Shown here one piece after another: positions 24,587 through 33,569 of a stretch of 45,040 nucleotides of DNA. Under the pieces are notes generated by a model, which made no database searches, had not been told where the DNA came from, and saw only the letters and a list, made by a program, of their open reading frames with translations. The stretch is from Christensenella intestinihominis (lineage in GTDB: Bacteria; Bacillota; Clostridia; Christensenellales; Christensenellaceae), in the NCBI RefSeq assembly GCF_001678845.1, contig NZ_MAIQ01000013.1, positions 1 through 45,040 on the forward strand, given 5' to 3'. The position numbers and the translations under genes were made by a program. Position 1 is the stretch's first letter. The number at the start of each line of letters is the position of its first letter.

Positions 24587-25398
24587 AATTACTGGCGCTG
24601 GATATTGACGGAACGCTGATTGCGGACATGGGGATGAACGTCGCGCCCCGGGATATGGACGCAATCGAACGGGCGCGGGCGGCGGGCGTGTATGTAACAA
24701 TCGCGACGGGGCGCATCCTTGAGACGGCAAAGCGGTGGATTCATGCCCTGCGGATCGATATTCCCGTTATCATATGCAACGGCGCGGATATCCGTGACGA
24801 GGAAAAGTCGTGGTTTCGCGACAGCATCCCGAAGGACGCAACGCGGGACATCATGGCCGCATACCGCGGAACCGGGCAGAAACGCTATATTTTCAGCGAT
24901 AATAAAATTTATTGTACGCGGGACGATTATTACCAGGTTTTGTTCGATAAATGGCAGCAGGGGGAGGAAGCGGTATTCCCGGTGGTCATCAGGGACACGG
25001 AGGAAGAGATGTACCGGGCGATGTATACGGACGCGGAAAAGGTGCTGGTCTGGTCCCCTTCCACGGAACTGGAGCCGGAGCTGCGTGAAATTGCGCGGAC
25101 GTTCGCGGGAAAATATAATATTGTGCGCGGCGAGGCGCGCAATGTGGAGTTTAACAAGCTTGGCGTATCCAAAGGTTCGGGCCTGAAAAAGCTGGCGGAG
25201 CTTCTCCGCGTGCCGCCGGAGCAGGTGATGGCGGTCGGCGACGGCGGGAACGACGTGGAAATGCTGCGCGCGGCAGGCGTGGGCGTTGCGATGGAAAATG
25301 CGATGGAAGAGGCAAAGGACGCGGCGGATTATATCACCGCGGACGTAAGGGAATGCGGTGTCGCGCAGGCGATCGACCGGTTTGTTTTCGGGAAATAA
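24574..25398 (+). CDS. Cof-type HAD-superfamily phosphatase
   Basis: A 274-residue HAD IIB hydrolase. Motif I is LALDIDGTL near residues 8-16, motif II lies near VTIATGR, and the C-terminal motif GDGGNDVEML (motif IV) follows KGSGLKKLAELL. These enzymes dephosphorylate sugar phosphates, flavin mononucleotide or PLP. The start ATG 24574 overlaps the end of the aminotransferase by 13 bp. It could act on PLP or a sugar phosphate, but context does not decide. Confidence 0.92.
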   Translation: MQEIKLLALDIDGTLIADMGMNVAPRDMDAIERARAAGVYVTIATGRILETAKRWIHALRIDIPVIICNGADIRDEEKSWFRDSIPKDATRDIMAAYRGTGQKRYIFSDNKIYCTRDDYYQVLFDKWQQGEEAVFPVVIRDTEEEMYRAMYTDAEKVLVWSPSTELEPELREIARTFAGKYNIVRGEARNVEFNKLGVSKGSGLKKLAELLRVPPEQVMAVGDGGNDVEMLRAAGVGVAMENAMEEAKDAADYITADVRECGVAQAIDRFVFGK

Positions 25399-25512
25399 GG
25401 GGATGCGCGGGCGGCATCCGCGGGGTTTGCCTGATGATAGCGGGGCCTGAAAAGGGTCTGCAGCAGGGCAAAAACATACCGGAAAATTAAAGCGGCTATT
25501 TGAAAGGATAAC

Positions 25513-25547
25513 AAAAAGTATTTTACCGGGAGGTAAAATGCTTTTTT
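25513..25547. terminator. Bidirectional intrinsic terminator between HAD and histidine kinase genes
   Basis: A 15-bp stem (AAAAAGTATTTTACC with GGTAAAATGCTTTTT, one G-T pair) and a GGGA loop, with A and T runs on either side. It separates the plus-strand HAD gene from the minus-strand histidine kinase. Confidence 0.9.
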
Positions 25548-25576
25548 GTTGCCCGTGTTCTCAATGCGGCGGTAAA

Positions 25577-27316
25577 TCAGGCCCCGGCGCCGGTGTTCCC
25601 GATTTGTTTCCCGGCGATAAGGCGCACCGTGCAGCCCTTGCCCGGCGCGGAATGAATTTCCACGCCGCAGCCTGCGCCGTAATAAAGCCGGAGGCGCTCG
25701 TCCACATTCCGCAGGCCCACGCTGCCCGGACGGCTTTGCCCGGCGGCAGGCTGTGTGGAAGGGTCGAAGCCCACGCCGTTATCCGTCACGGTAAAAACCA
25801 ACCGTTCGCCCTCTTCACGGACAGTTATGGAAATTTTTCCGGAACCGTCCAACGGCTTGATGCCGTGATAGATGCTGTTTTCCACAATGGGCTGGAGGAT
25901 GATTTTTGGGACCGTGTAATCAAGCAGCGCCTCCGGCGCGCTGATCTCATAGCTCAGCTTTTCCTCATACCGTTCCTTCTGGATGTAAAGGTACTGCCGC
26001 ACATGCTCAAGCTCGTCGGCAACGGTAATAAGCTCCCGTCCGCCGCTGAGGGACAGGCGAAAGAAGGAAGCGAGGGACTTTGTGAGGGCGATGACCCTGG
26101 CGCTGTCGTTGAATTCCGCCATCCATACGATGGTGTCCAGGGTGTTGTAGAGAAAATGGGGATTGATCTGGCTGACCAGGGTGCTGAGCTCTGCCTGGCG
26201 CAGGGTCTCTTCCTTTTTTGTTATTTCAGACATCAGCGCCCGGATGCGGTGGATCATCCGGTTATAATTTCCGGCCAGCAGTTCTACCTCGTAAAAGCTG
26301 TTTTTCCGTACGCTGATTTCCGCAAGCTTTTCAATTTCGCCCATACCCCGCTCGAGGTCGGCCATCGGGGTCGCCAAACGACGGGTGAAGAGGAGGCCCA
26401 GGAGCAGCACGGCGCAAAAAAGCAGGCTCCCGGTGAGCAGCACCGCTTCAAAAAGCTGCCGCTTGAGCATGGTAAGCGTATCGAGGGAAACCACGCCTAC
26501 CATAGTCCAGCCGGTATTTGGAATTTCCGTCTGGTAGGTAAGCAGGTTTCGGCGTTCGTCATAGCCGTCCCCCGCGCGTGCGGTTGCATGCAGCTCTTCC
26601 AGCTTGGCGGGGTCGGAAAAATAGCTGGTATCCTGGTGATATACCGGCGCTCCCTTGTCGTTGAGGAGAAAAACATAGCCCTCCATTCCAAGGTCAAGGC
26701 TGCGCAGATAGTTTTCAATGACGCTGTAATCCATATCGATCAAAAGGACGCCGAGGTTTTCGCCGGAATCGTCCGTGATTTCCGTACTGACCGAAACGAC
26801 CCAATTGTCCTTGTCGGCGGAAAAACTCTGCATCCGCGCGCCGGTAAGGACGGGCATGGTGTTATGGATGGATTCCATATACCAGTCCTCCTTCATCATA
26901 TCTTCCGAAACCGACATATCGAGGCCTTCCTCGTTGGAAAGGATGCGTCCATCCTTGGATACGACGACAACAGACTTAATGGACGGGTCGTATTCGAGCA
27001 TCGCGCCGATGCGGGAAAGCAAATCCGCCTGCAGGCCTTCATCGTCCCCCGCAAGGTACTGACGGAGGGTGGGGTCGCTGGCAAAGACGTTGGATTCGCC
27101 TTTAACACGGGCAATATAGGTGGAGATGTTAATGCCGCTCATTTCGAGCTGGTCGTGGGTATTTGAGACCGTTTCATCCATCAGCAGGTCCGCCGCGAAA
27201 AAATAGACCGCCCCGCTGAGCACCAGGATGACCACCAGCCCGGCGACGAGAAAAAAAAGGGATAACTGTACGCCGAAACGCCGCAGCCAGCCCCGGAGCC
27301 TAGAATTTTTCTTCAC
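25577..27316 (-). CDS. LytS/YesM-type sensor histidine kinase with extracellular Cache domain
   Basis: A 579-residue membrane kinase. Helix 1 is near residues 17-42, an extracellular dCache-like sensor spans about 46-275, helix 2 is near 289-311, and HAMP (about 312-365) follows. The phosphoacceptor is H387 in SQINPHFLYN. ATP binding shows QPIVENSIYHG (475-485), DNGVGF (512-517) and GLRN (534-537). It starts with GTG inside the response regulator's end (17-bp overlap), so the two are coupled. Position next to exported methionine-sulfoxide repair genes suggests it senses oxidant or a related envelope signal. Confidence 0.94.
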   Translation of the reverse strand: MKKNSRLRGWLRRFGVQLSLFFLVAGLVVILVLSGAVYFFAADLLMDETVSNTHDQLEMSGINISTYIARVKGESNVFASDPTLRQYLAGDDEGLQADLLSRIGAMLEYDPSIKSVVVVSKDGRILSNEEGLDMSVSEDMMKEDWYMESIHNTMPVLTGARMQSFSADKDNWVVSVSTEITDDSGENLGVLLIDMDYSVIENYLRSLDLGMEGYVFLLNDKGAPVYHQDTSYFSDPAKLEELHATARAGDGYDERRNLLTYQTEIPNTGWTMVGVVSLDTLTMLKRQLFEAVLLTGSLLFCAVLLLGLLFTRRLATPMADLERGMGEIEKLAEISVRKNSFYEVELLAGNYNRMIHRIRALMSEITKKEETLRQAELSTLVSQINPHFLYNTLDTIVWMAEFNDSARVIALTKSLASFFRLSLSGGRELITVADELEHVRQYLYIQKERYEEKLSYEISAPEALLDYTVPKIILQPIVENSIYHGIKPLDGSGKISITVREEGERLVFTVTDNGVGFDPSTQPAAGQSRPGSVGLRNVDERLRLYYGAGCGVEIHSAPGKGCTVRLIAGKQIGNTGAGA

Positions 27317-28079
27317 GTCCCGCCTCCGCTCTGAACTCCCTGGGCGACTTCCGGTATTTGCGCCGGAAACACACGCTGAAATAGTTGGGGTCGTCGATTC
27401 CTACCGCCGCGGCAATCTCGTAATTTTTCATCCGCGTTGAAAGGAGAAGTATTTTGGCCCGTTCCAGCCGCAGGCCCAGCAGGTAATCCCTGAAATTTTC
27501 GCCGAAGCATTTTTTGAAAAGGGTGCTTAGGTAGCTGGTGCTGTAACCCAGTAGGGCGGCCATGGAATTGAGCGAAAAGCCGGTGTCGGACAGATGTTCT
27601 TCCAGCATATCCGCCATCCTTGAACGGATGCTTTCGTCGCCGTCCGCGCCTGCGTCCCCGGCCAGCCGGTCAACCGCCTGCCGCACGGCGGCGAAGCTGT
27701 CCGCTTCCTTCTTCTTTTCCACAAGCCGGAAAAGCAGCTTTTGCACATCGTCCCGGGAGAGGGGTTTTAAGGCGTAGTCGTCCACGCCGAGCTTTATGGC
27801 GCGGATGGCGTAATCCAGGTAATCGTAGCCGGTGAGGATGGCAATTTTTAGGGAAGGGTCCCGCTCCTTCGCCCGCCTGCAAAATTCAAGGCCGTCCATC
27901 CTCGGCATGTTGATGTCGGCAAGAACCAGGTCGATTTGCTGTGCTTCCATAACTTCCATGGCCTGTTCGCCGTTTTCGGCTTCAAAGCACGCGCCGATCC
28001 CCAGGGTTTTTAAATCGACCAAAGAGCGGATTCCCGAACGGATGATGCTTTCGTCGTCCACTACCAGCAAACTGTACAT
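27300..28079 (-). CDS. YesN-type response regulator with AraC DNA-binding domain
   Basis: A 259-residue regulator. The receiver domain has paired acidic residues DDE (8-10), phosphoacceptor D55 in LADINMPRMDG and K105 in LKPLS. After a linker, the C-terminal 100 residues are an AraC-type double helix-turn-helix (AALLGYSTSYLSTLFKKCFGENF and IAAAVGIDDPNYFSVCFRRKY). It probably controls the ccdA-tlpA-msrAB transcript ahead of it. The start ATG follows a G-rich AAAGGGGGG ribosome site. Confidence 0.94.
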   Translation of the reverse strand: MYSLLVVDDESIIRSGIRSLVDLKTLGIGACFEAENGEQAMEVMEAQQIDLVLADINMPRMDGLEFCRRAKERDPSLKIAILTGYDYLDYAIRAIKLGVDDYALKPLSRDDVQKLLFRLVEKKKEADSFAAVRQAVDRLAGDAGADGDESIRSRMADMLEEHLSDTGFSLNSMAALLGYSTSYLSTLFKKCFGENFRDYLLGLRLERAKILLLSTRMKNYEIAAAVGIDDPNYFSVCFRRKYRKSPREFRAEAGREEKF

Positions 28080-28113
28080 ATTCCCGCCCCCCTTTGCAAC
28101 AATTATATATTAT

Positions 28114-28146
28114 CGGGACCCGCGGGGCAAGCGCCCGCGGGCCCGG
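28114..28146 (-). other. Very strong GC hairpin between MsrAB and response-regulator genes
   Basis: CCCGCGGG (28119-28126) and an identical palindrome CCCGCGGG (28134-28141) are separated by 7 nt, with flanking CGGG/CCCG extending the stem. No T-run follows on the minus strand, so it may slow RNA decay or lower expression of the two-component genes relative to msrAB instead of ending transcription. A TATAAT lies just downstream and may be a separate -10 for the regulator genes. Confidence 0.6.
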
Positions 28147-28155
28147 GAAGGCGGG

Positions 28156-29289
28156 TTAGTCAAAGATTTGCTTGAGGAAGCCGTAGCCCCCGGCATCGAG
28201 GTCGCCGTAGGGGATGAAGCGGATGGAGGCGCTGTTGATGCAGTAGCGCAGCCCGCCCAATTCCTTGGGGCCGTCGTCAAAGACGTGGCCGAGGTGGGTG
28301 TCGCCCGCGCGGCTGCGTACCTCCGTGCGCAGCATATTGAAGCTGCTGCCCGCCTTCTCGACCACAACCTCCGGGACAATAGGCTTTGAAAAGCTGGGCC
28401 AGCCGCAGCCGGACTCGAACTTGTCCTCCGAGCTGAAAAGGGGTTCCCCGGTGACCACGTCCACATAGACGCCCTTTTCAAAATTACCGGCGTATTCGTT
28501 GCTGTAAGGGCTTTCGGTGTCGCCCTGCCGGGCGACCCTGTACTGGATATCGGTCAGCCTTTCCTTCAGCTCCTCATCACTGGGAACGGGATAGTCCTCG
28601 GGCCTGATAAGACTGGAAAATTTGGATGTATCGAGGCCCTCCTCCTCAATAAATTCAGCGGCGTCATTCAGGTTGATGTGGCAGTAGCCGCCCGGGTTTT
28701 TATCCAGGTAATCCTGGTGGTATTCCTCCGCCGTATAGAAGTTATCGAGGGGCAGGATTTCGGTAACGATGGGGCTGGCGTACCTGGCCTGCTGCTTTTC
28801 TGCCACGGATTGGGCGACGGCCTTGTCAGCCTCGTCCTCGTAATAGATGCCGGAACGGTATTGGCTGCCGTGGTCGTTGCCCTGCTGGTTGACGCTGGTG
28901 GGGTCCACGACCTTGAAAAAGCCGTCCAGAAGCTGTTCTGTCGAAATGTGGGAAGGGTCGTAAACCACCTTAACGGTTTCGGCATGGCCGGTGTTGTCGT
29001 AACATACCTGCTCGTAGGTCGGGTTTTCCGTGTTTCCGTTGGCGTAGCCCACGTCGGTGTCGTATACGCCGGGAAGTTCCTTCATGTAGGCCTCGAGCCC
29101 CCAAAAGCATCCGCCCGCCAGGTAAATCGTGTGCAAACCTTTTTCGGCGGGCATTTCCGCCTCCGCAGATACATTTGCTGCGCTTTCCGCCTCCGCCGCT
29201 TTGCCCGCCGGGACGGCGGAGCATCCCGTAAGGAACGCCAGCGTAACGGCAAGCAGTCCTGTGCTTACCAGTGTAATGAATTTTTTCAT
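28156..29289 (-). CDS. msrAB: MsrAB fusion lipoprotein, exported methionine-sulfoxide reductase
   Basis: A 377-residue protein joining both reductases. The signal peptide ends in lipobox LTGC (lipidated Cys23). MsrA (about 50-205) has GGCFWG with nucleophile Cys61, and MsrB (about 245-375) has [17 protein letters not shown] and the catalytic Cys in RYCINS. It is thus anchored outside the membrane and repairs exported proteins, using electrons from the TlpA-like thioredoxin and CcdA encoded upstream. The operon order ccdA-tlpA-msrAB with short gaps (20-23 bp) supports this. Start is preceded by AAAGGAG. Confidence 0.96.
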   Translation of the reverse strand: MKKFITLVSTGLLAVTLAFLTGCSAVPAGKAAEAESAANVSAEAEMPAEKGLHTIYLAGGCFWGLEAYMKELPGVYDTDVGYANGNTENPTYEQVCYDNTGHAETVKVVYDPSHISTEQLLDGFFKVVDPTSVNQQGNDHGSQYRSGIYYEDEADKAVAQSVAEKQQARYASPIVTEILPLDNFYTAEEYHQDYLDKNPGGYCHINLNDAAEFIEEEGLDTSKFSSLIRPEDYPVPSDEELKERLTDIQYRVARQGDTESPYSNEYAGNFEKGVYVDVVTGEPLFSSEDKFESGCGWPSFSKPIVPEVVVEKAGSSFNMLRTEVRSRAGDTHLGHVFDDGPKELGGLRYCINSASIRFIPYGDLDAGGYGFLKQIFD

Positions 29290-29312
29290 AATATGTACTC
29301 CTTTCCGTAGGT

Positions 29313-29861
29313 TTAACTGATGGCCTCGAAGGTGGCCCTGATGGTATCGTTGTCCGCATGGCCGGGGACCTGGCTGACCAGGATGCCGTCGGAACCGATA
29401 TATGCGGAGGTAGGATAGCCCCGGACGCCTGCCTGCGTGCCGTAAGCGCCGTCCGTATCGAACAGCACCGTGATATGTTCCGTGTGCTCCACGCCCGCAA
29501 ACCAGGCCTTAAAATTCTCCATGCTTTTCTCGCCCCTTTGACCGGGAGCCACAATGGTCAGCACACGGAAATCGTTATCTTCGGAGGAGAGGGTGTTGAT
29601 ATCCTCGAGGCCGCCCAGGCAGACGGGGCACCAGGAAGCCCAGTATTTGAGGTATACCTTTTCCCCGGAAAAATCTGAAAGCTTTACGGTGTTGCCGTCA
29701 AGGTCCGTCATTTCAAAATCGGGCGCGGGTTCGCCGCGGTTCATCTTTTCCATGCCTGCCGTCGCGCTTTCCTGCCCTCCAGCAGCACCGGGGACGGCGC
29801 CGCATGCGGACAGGAACAGGAGCAGGAGGCCGACGGCGGCGAATAAATAGCTGCGTTTCAT
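29313..29861 (-). CDS. TlpA/ResA-type thioredoxin-fold lipoprotein
   Basis: A 182-residue exported redox protein with lipobox FLSAC (lipidated Cys20). The thioredoxin fold carries the redox motif WCPVC (Cys78, Cys81) and a cis-proline segment in [11 protein letters not shown]. It resembles Etrx-type partners that pass electrons from CcdA to extracytoplasmic MsrAB. It starts 20 bp after the ccdA stop with AAAGGAG upstream. Role inferred from the order of the genes. Confidence 0.93.
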   Translation of the reverse strand: MKRSYLFAAVGLLLLFLSACGAVPGAAGGQESATAGMEKMNRGEPAPDFEMTDLDGNTVKLSDFSGEKVYLKYWASWCPVCLGGLEDINTLSSEDNDFRVLTIVAPGQRGEKSMENFKAWFAGVEHTEHITVLFDTDGAYGTQAGVRGYPTSAYIGSDGILVSQVPGHADNDTIRATFEAIS

Positions 29862-29881
29862 AATGCATCTCCTTTCATGGT

Positions 29882-30580
29882 TCAGGGAAAGACCGTAAAA
29901 ATACTGTTCAGGGTGCCCGTCATTAAAAGCACGCCCATCAGGATGATTACGACGCCCCCGGCAATTTCGATTTTTCGCAGGTGTTTATTGAATTTCCGCA
30001 CCTTGGCCAGCAATACGTCGGAAAAGAGGGCCAGCACAAGGAAGGGCACCAGGAACCCGAGGGAGTAAACACCCATCAGGAATCCGCCGTACAGCGGCTG
30101 GCTGCTGGCCGCTGAAAGCCCCAGGATAGCGCCCAGGACGGGGCCGATGCAGGGCGTCCAGCCAAAGCTGAACGTGAGGCCCAGCAGGAAGGAGCCGAGG
30201 CAATCACCCTTGCGGGAACGCTCAAAGTCTGCTTTTTTCTGGTAAGACAGCCATTTGATGCGGACCAGCCCCGTCTGGTGCAGGCCGAGGATAATTACAA
30301 TAATCCCCATTGCGATCATAAAGGGTGTGCTGCCGATGACCGAGCCAAGCGCACCCGCGCCGAACCCCAGCAGGATAAAGCATACCGAAATGCCCGCCAC
30401 GAAGAGCACGCTTTTGAGGATGACGCGCAGCCTGCGCCGGGCGGCGCTTTCTTCCGCGGAAGTCATGCCGGAGGAAAACTGCACGACATACACGGGGAGC
30501 AGCGGCAGGATGCATGGAGAGAAAAAGGACAGCAGGCCCGCCGCCAGCACCGTGCCTAAATAGAGTGTTTGAGGACCCAT
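29882..30580 (-). CDS. ccdA: CcdA-type transmembrane thiol-disulfide reductase
   Basis: A 232-residue membrane protein with six predicted helices, in two repeats of three. Its redox cysteines sit in SFFSPCILPLLPVY (residues about 18-31) and in WTPCIGPVLG. It carries electrons from cytoplasmic thioredoxin to the outer TlpA-like protein. The ATG at 30580 is chosen because an extended frame to 30784 has no ribosome site and adds a non-homologous leader; GAAAGGGG lies about 10 bp before the chosen start. Confidence 0.94.
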   Translation of the reverse strand: MGPQTLYLGTVLAAGLLSFFSPCILPLLPVYVVQFSSGMTSAEESAARRRLRVILKSVLFVAGISVCFILLGFGAGALGSVIGSTPFMIAMGIIVIILGLHQTGLVRIKWLSYQKKADFERSRKGDCLGSFLLGLTFSFGWTPCIGPVLGAILGLSAASSQPLYGGFLMGVYSLGFLVPFLVLALFSDVLLAKVRKFNKHLRKIEIAGGVVIILMGVLLMTGTLNSIFTVFP

Positions 30581-30611
30581 ATGCGTCGCCCCTTTCCTGT
30601 TTGATGTACCA

Positions 30612-30640
30612 ATTGTACCGTTATACCGGTGAAATGGTAA
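30612..30640 (-). promoter_or_regulatory. Probable promoter of the ccdA-tlpA-msrAB transcript
   Basis: On the minus strand TTACCA (complement of 30635-30640), 17-bp spacer, TACAAT (complement of 30612-30617). A short dyad of GTAC half-sites sits over the -10 and might bind the nearby regulator. The -35 is weak, as expected for an activated promoter. Confidence 0.5.
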
Positions 30641-30775
30641 TGGAATTGCTTTCGCTGTTTCTTTGATTTTTTGCGGTAGGATGAAAAAAGCGGGCCGGGG
30701 ACCTGCGCAGGATTTCCAATCATCCGCGGGGGGCGGACAAAGCGGCTGGATTACCGGAGGAATGGAGGGAACAAA

Positions 30776-30807
30776 AAACGGCACGACGGGAAACCGCCGT
30801 GCCGTTT
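30776..30807 (-). terminator. Intrinsic terminator of the BFD-type gene
   Basis: Stem AAACGGCACG / CGTGCCGTTT (10 bp) with a small inner CGG/CCG pairing; read on the minus strand it ends in a T-run. It isolates the [2Fe-2S] gene from the ccdA operon downstream of it. Confidence 0.85.
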
Positions 30808-30839
30808 AAGGCTTATCGTGCCTTACGCATACTTTTTGT

Positions 30840-31046
30840 TCAGATCATGTTATACATCATATCCGAAATCGCGTCCATAATTTTGTCGTGACACTGGCCG
30901 CAGCCTGTGGAGCAATGCGTCACCTTCTGGACATCCTCGAACGCGGAAGTCACGTCCGTAAATTTTTTAGAGCTCCGCAGGGCGCTTTCGATATCCGCCA
31001 GCGTTACCTGCTTACAATTGCAGATCACTTTGTTTTCCATTGCCAT
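30840..31046 (-). CDS. Small BFD-type [2Fe-2S]-binding protein
   Basis: A 68-residue stand-alone BFD (bacterioferritin-associated ferredoxin-like) domain. The four cysteines are in VICNCKQVT and STGCGQCHD. It probably carries one [2Fe-2S] cluster and passes electrons, but its partner is not nearby. The GlpA-like protein at 18468 contains the same domain as a fusion. GGAGGG lies 8 bp before the ATG. Confidence 0.88.
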   Translation of the reverse strand: MAMENKVICNCKQVTLADIESALRSSKKFTDVTSAFEDVQKVTHCSTGCGQCHDKIMDAISDMMYNMI

Positions 31047-31115
31047 AGGGCATACCCTCCATTCATTTGCCTATCAATAATATACCCCTTTCCGGCGTTA
31101 CTATGCAACAAAATT

Positions 31116-33569
31116 TTACTGCGGGGGATAACGGTCCCGGATTGCTTTCAGGAAATCTTCAAATGTCTCCGTGGAGGCGGCGATCACGTTGGCGGAGGTC
31201 AGTGGAATTCCGGGCCCGATTTCGACAGTAGCAGCCAGTGCGCTGTAAGTCGAAGTTGCCACCTGATATCTTTCCCCGACAGGTTCATCGCTGTCCTTAT
31301 CATATTTTTGCGCGTAAACCGTATACTGCCCGCCGCCTTGCTCCACGGATGTTTTCCGGATATCGTATTCCCCGAGCGCGGGGTTACTCACTAATTTTGT
31401 TACTCCATATCCAGGGGGCGGGGTTTCATCCTCGAGTACGCTTTCAAACTGCAAATAGTAATCCCGTTCCGTCGAACCAAAAAATTCTACCGTGACACTG
31501 GAATCGGGGATATTGCAGTTCACGACCAGTATCATATCGGAATCGTAAGGATTTTTGACCTTGAAATCCGGTCCGCCGGTGGCAATCGCCGCGTCCATTC
31601 CCTGCGGGACATAGCTTGCCATAATCGTGTTCGGCACGCGCTCCACGATATCCATTTCCGCTTTCAAGGCGGCGTCATACATGGTAGACGTGACCTGGCA
31701 GATGCCGCCGCCCGCCTGTTCCGTATAGACTCCGTTTTCGATGCCCGGCGCAAGCGCCCATCCGTCCTCCGCAGTCCGGTCTCCTACATAATCGTTGACG
31801 GAAAACGTCTCGCCCGGATGGATAACGGCGCCGTTCAGTTCGTTGCTGATTTTCCACACGTTAAATTTCCGTGCATGATCGCTTCCGCCGACGGTTGTGG
31901 TGGCGGCCCCCATCAGCACGGGCGCGGGTCCCGCCTCCGGTGCGGCGGTTTCCGTTTTTCCCGGCGCGGCGAAGGAGTGGAAATCCTGGTTTCTAATTTG
32001 TTTTTTAATCTGCTCCCTGAGCGCGTCCTCGTCCACGCGGAAAAAGGTTTCCGGCTCGTTCACGACAATTTTTCCCGAAGTGGTGAGCGCGTCCTCGTCG
32101 GATGCCTTTTCTACGGAATAGGAGGCCGCGGGCCGGTTCCAGCCCGCGCTGTCCCCGGCAATCGCCGCCTTGATCGGGGCGTCGTCAACAGAGAACTCCA
32201 TCGGGAAGTTTTTGCCTTCGCCGCCGTTTTCCATCGCGTGCGCAAGCGCGGCCTCCATATCGAAGGTAACGCCGAGCACGGAAAGGGGATGCCTGTAAGG
32301 CGTATCGATATTTTTCACGGTATACTCAACCTCCCTGGAAAGGAGATCGTCCACCACCGGCTGGAGTGCGCTCTTCCCTTCCTCAAAGGTCATGCCGCCC
32401 ATATTGATCCCGGCGACGGAGGTTCCCCCGGCAAACTTATCGCGGTCCGTGATGCCGGGGTAGATTTCACGGGCAGGCTGGCATGCGGTGGTAAAGCATA
32501 CGACGGCGAGCAAGGCCGCCGCAAATACGGAAATAAGTTTAATTCCTTTTTTGGTATTGTTTTTCATAAAAATTCCCCGGATTCGCTTTTCCGCGGTTTT
32601 TTTGTTGTTTTGCAAAGACATCCCGAGAACGGGCTGCGGGCACATCCGTCCTGAAAACATTTCCAATATTGTACTGGCATACGCCTTCTTTTCCTCTAAG
32701 GGGAGGGGCGCGGTTGCGATATTGTCGCATGCCGTTTCCATATCTGTTTTAATGGGCTTCTGCATCAGCCATACCACCGGATTGAACCAATAGACGGCGC
32801 GCAGCGCAAGCATCAGCAGGCAGACGATGTAATCCCCCCGCTTAAAATGTACGAGCTCGTGCCGCACGGCAAAGCGGAGTTTCCCGGGATTCCCAAGGAG
32901 GGAGACGGGCAAAATAAGCTTCGGAAAGAAGGAAGCGGTGAGCGCCGGGGAAGAAACGGAATTCTGGACGAATACGCGTAAATTCCGCCGGATTCCAAGC
33001 TCGTGCCGTACCTCGTCCACAACCCGCATGACCTCTCCCGGCGGAAGGACGCACGAACGCCTGATTTTCCACGAGAGGGAAATATAGCTTCCGGCTGTTT
33101 TTAAAGCTGCGGCCAAAATACCGGCGAGCCAGACGGTTAAAAATATGTTTTCGGGTCTTATATCCGGCGCTGTAGCCGTGCCGCTTCCGGCGGGAATCAT
33201 GCTGCTTTGCGCTTCCGGTACGTTTTCCGTGCCGCCTGCGGCCGTATTGCCTGTCGGGGTGGAACCGGGCTGCATTCCGGCAGGAACAACCCCGGACTGC
33301 GGCGCGGCGGCCGTTGTCCCCGGCACAGCGGCTGCCGGCGCTTCCGCTTCCGCCGCTGCGGCCGGAACGGAAGCCTGCGGGATGGTGATAAACCCGAAAC
33401 TGCTCTCGGCGGTAAATGGCATCGCCAGCCGCGCAAGCAGCAGGAACCATATAAAGTATTGCAAAGACGGCGAGAATTGTTTCCTGAAGACGCGCTTTAG
33501 AAGAAGGATCAGCGCGAACAATACCGCGGAATAAACGGTAACTTCAAGCAACATGCGCAGGATATTCAT
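31116..33569 (-). CDS. BlaR1/MecR1-type M56 metallopeptidase fused to a VanW region
   Basis: An 817-residue membrane protein. The N-terminal part (about 1-300) is an M56 (BlaR1-like) protease: helices near 5-25 and 36-52, an Ala/Pro/Thr-rich external linker (65-135), the zinc motif HELVH (237-241) and the following DMETACDNI (E278). A helix near 344-361 leads outside. Instead of the usual penicillin-binding sensor, residues 370-550 look like a peptidoglycan-binding-4 type region and about 555-700 is a VanW domain (VNDYVGDRTAEDGW, GGGICQVTSTMY). It overlaps blaI by 4 bp, so it probably relays a wall signal by cleaving BlaI. Ligand unknown. Confidence 0.9.
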   Translation of the reverse strand: MNILRMLLEVTVYSAVLFALILLLKRVFRKQFSPSLQYFIWFLLLARLAMPFTAESSFGFITIPQASVPAAAAEAEAPAAAVPGTTAAAPQSGVVPAGMQPGSTPTGNTAAGGTENVPEAQSSMIPAGSGTATAPDIRPENIFLTVWLAGILAAALKTAGSYISLSWKIRRSCVLPPGEVMRVVDEVRHELGIRRNLRVFVQNSVSSPALTASFFPKLILPVSLLGNPGKLRFAVRHELVHFKRGDYIVCLLMLALRAVYWFNPVVWLMQKPIKTDMETACDNIATAPLPLEEKKAYASTILEMFSGRMCPQPVLGMSLQNNKKTAEKRIRGIFMKNNTKKGIKLISVFAAALLAVVCFTTACQPAREIYPGITDRDKFAGGTSVAGINMGGMTFEEGKSALQPVVDDLLSREVEYTVKNIDTPYRHPLSVLGVTFDMEAALAHAMENGGEGKNFPMEFSVDDAPIKAAIAGDSAGWNRPAASYSVEKASDEDALTTSGKIVVNEPETFFRVDEDALREQIKKQIRNQDFHSFAAPGKTETAAPEAGPAPVLMGAATTTVGGSDHARKFNVWKISNELNGAVIHPGETFSVNDYVGDRTAEDGWALAPGIENGVYTEQAGGGICQVTSTMYDAALKAEMDIVERVPNTIMASYVPQGMDAAIATGGPDFKVKNPYDSDMILVVNCNIPDSSVTVEFFGSTERDYYLQFESVLEDETPPPGYGVTKLVSNPALGEYDIRKTSVEQGGGQYTVYAQKYDKDSDEPVGERYQVATSTYSALAATVEIGPGIPLTSANVIAASTETFEDFLKAIRDRYPPQ

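Noticed and set aside
25538-27166. 542-residue plus-strand open frame
   Set aside because: It lies opposite the histidine kinase, has no ribosome site and no recognisable domain; a by-product of GC-rich codons.
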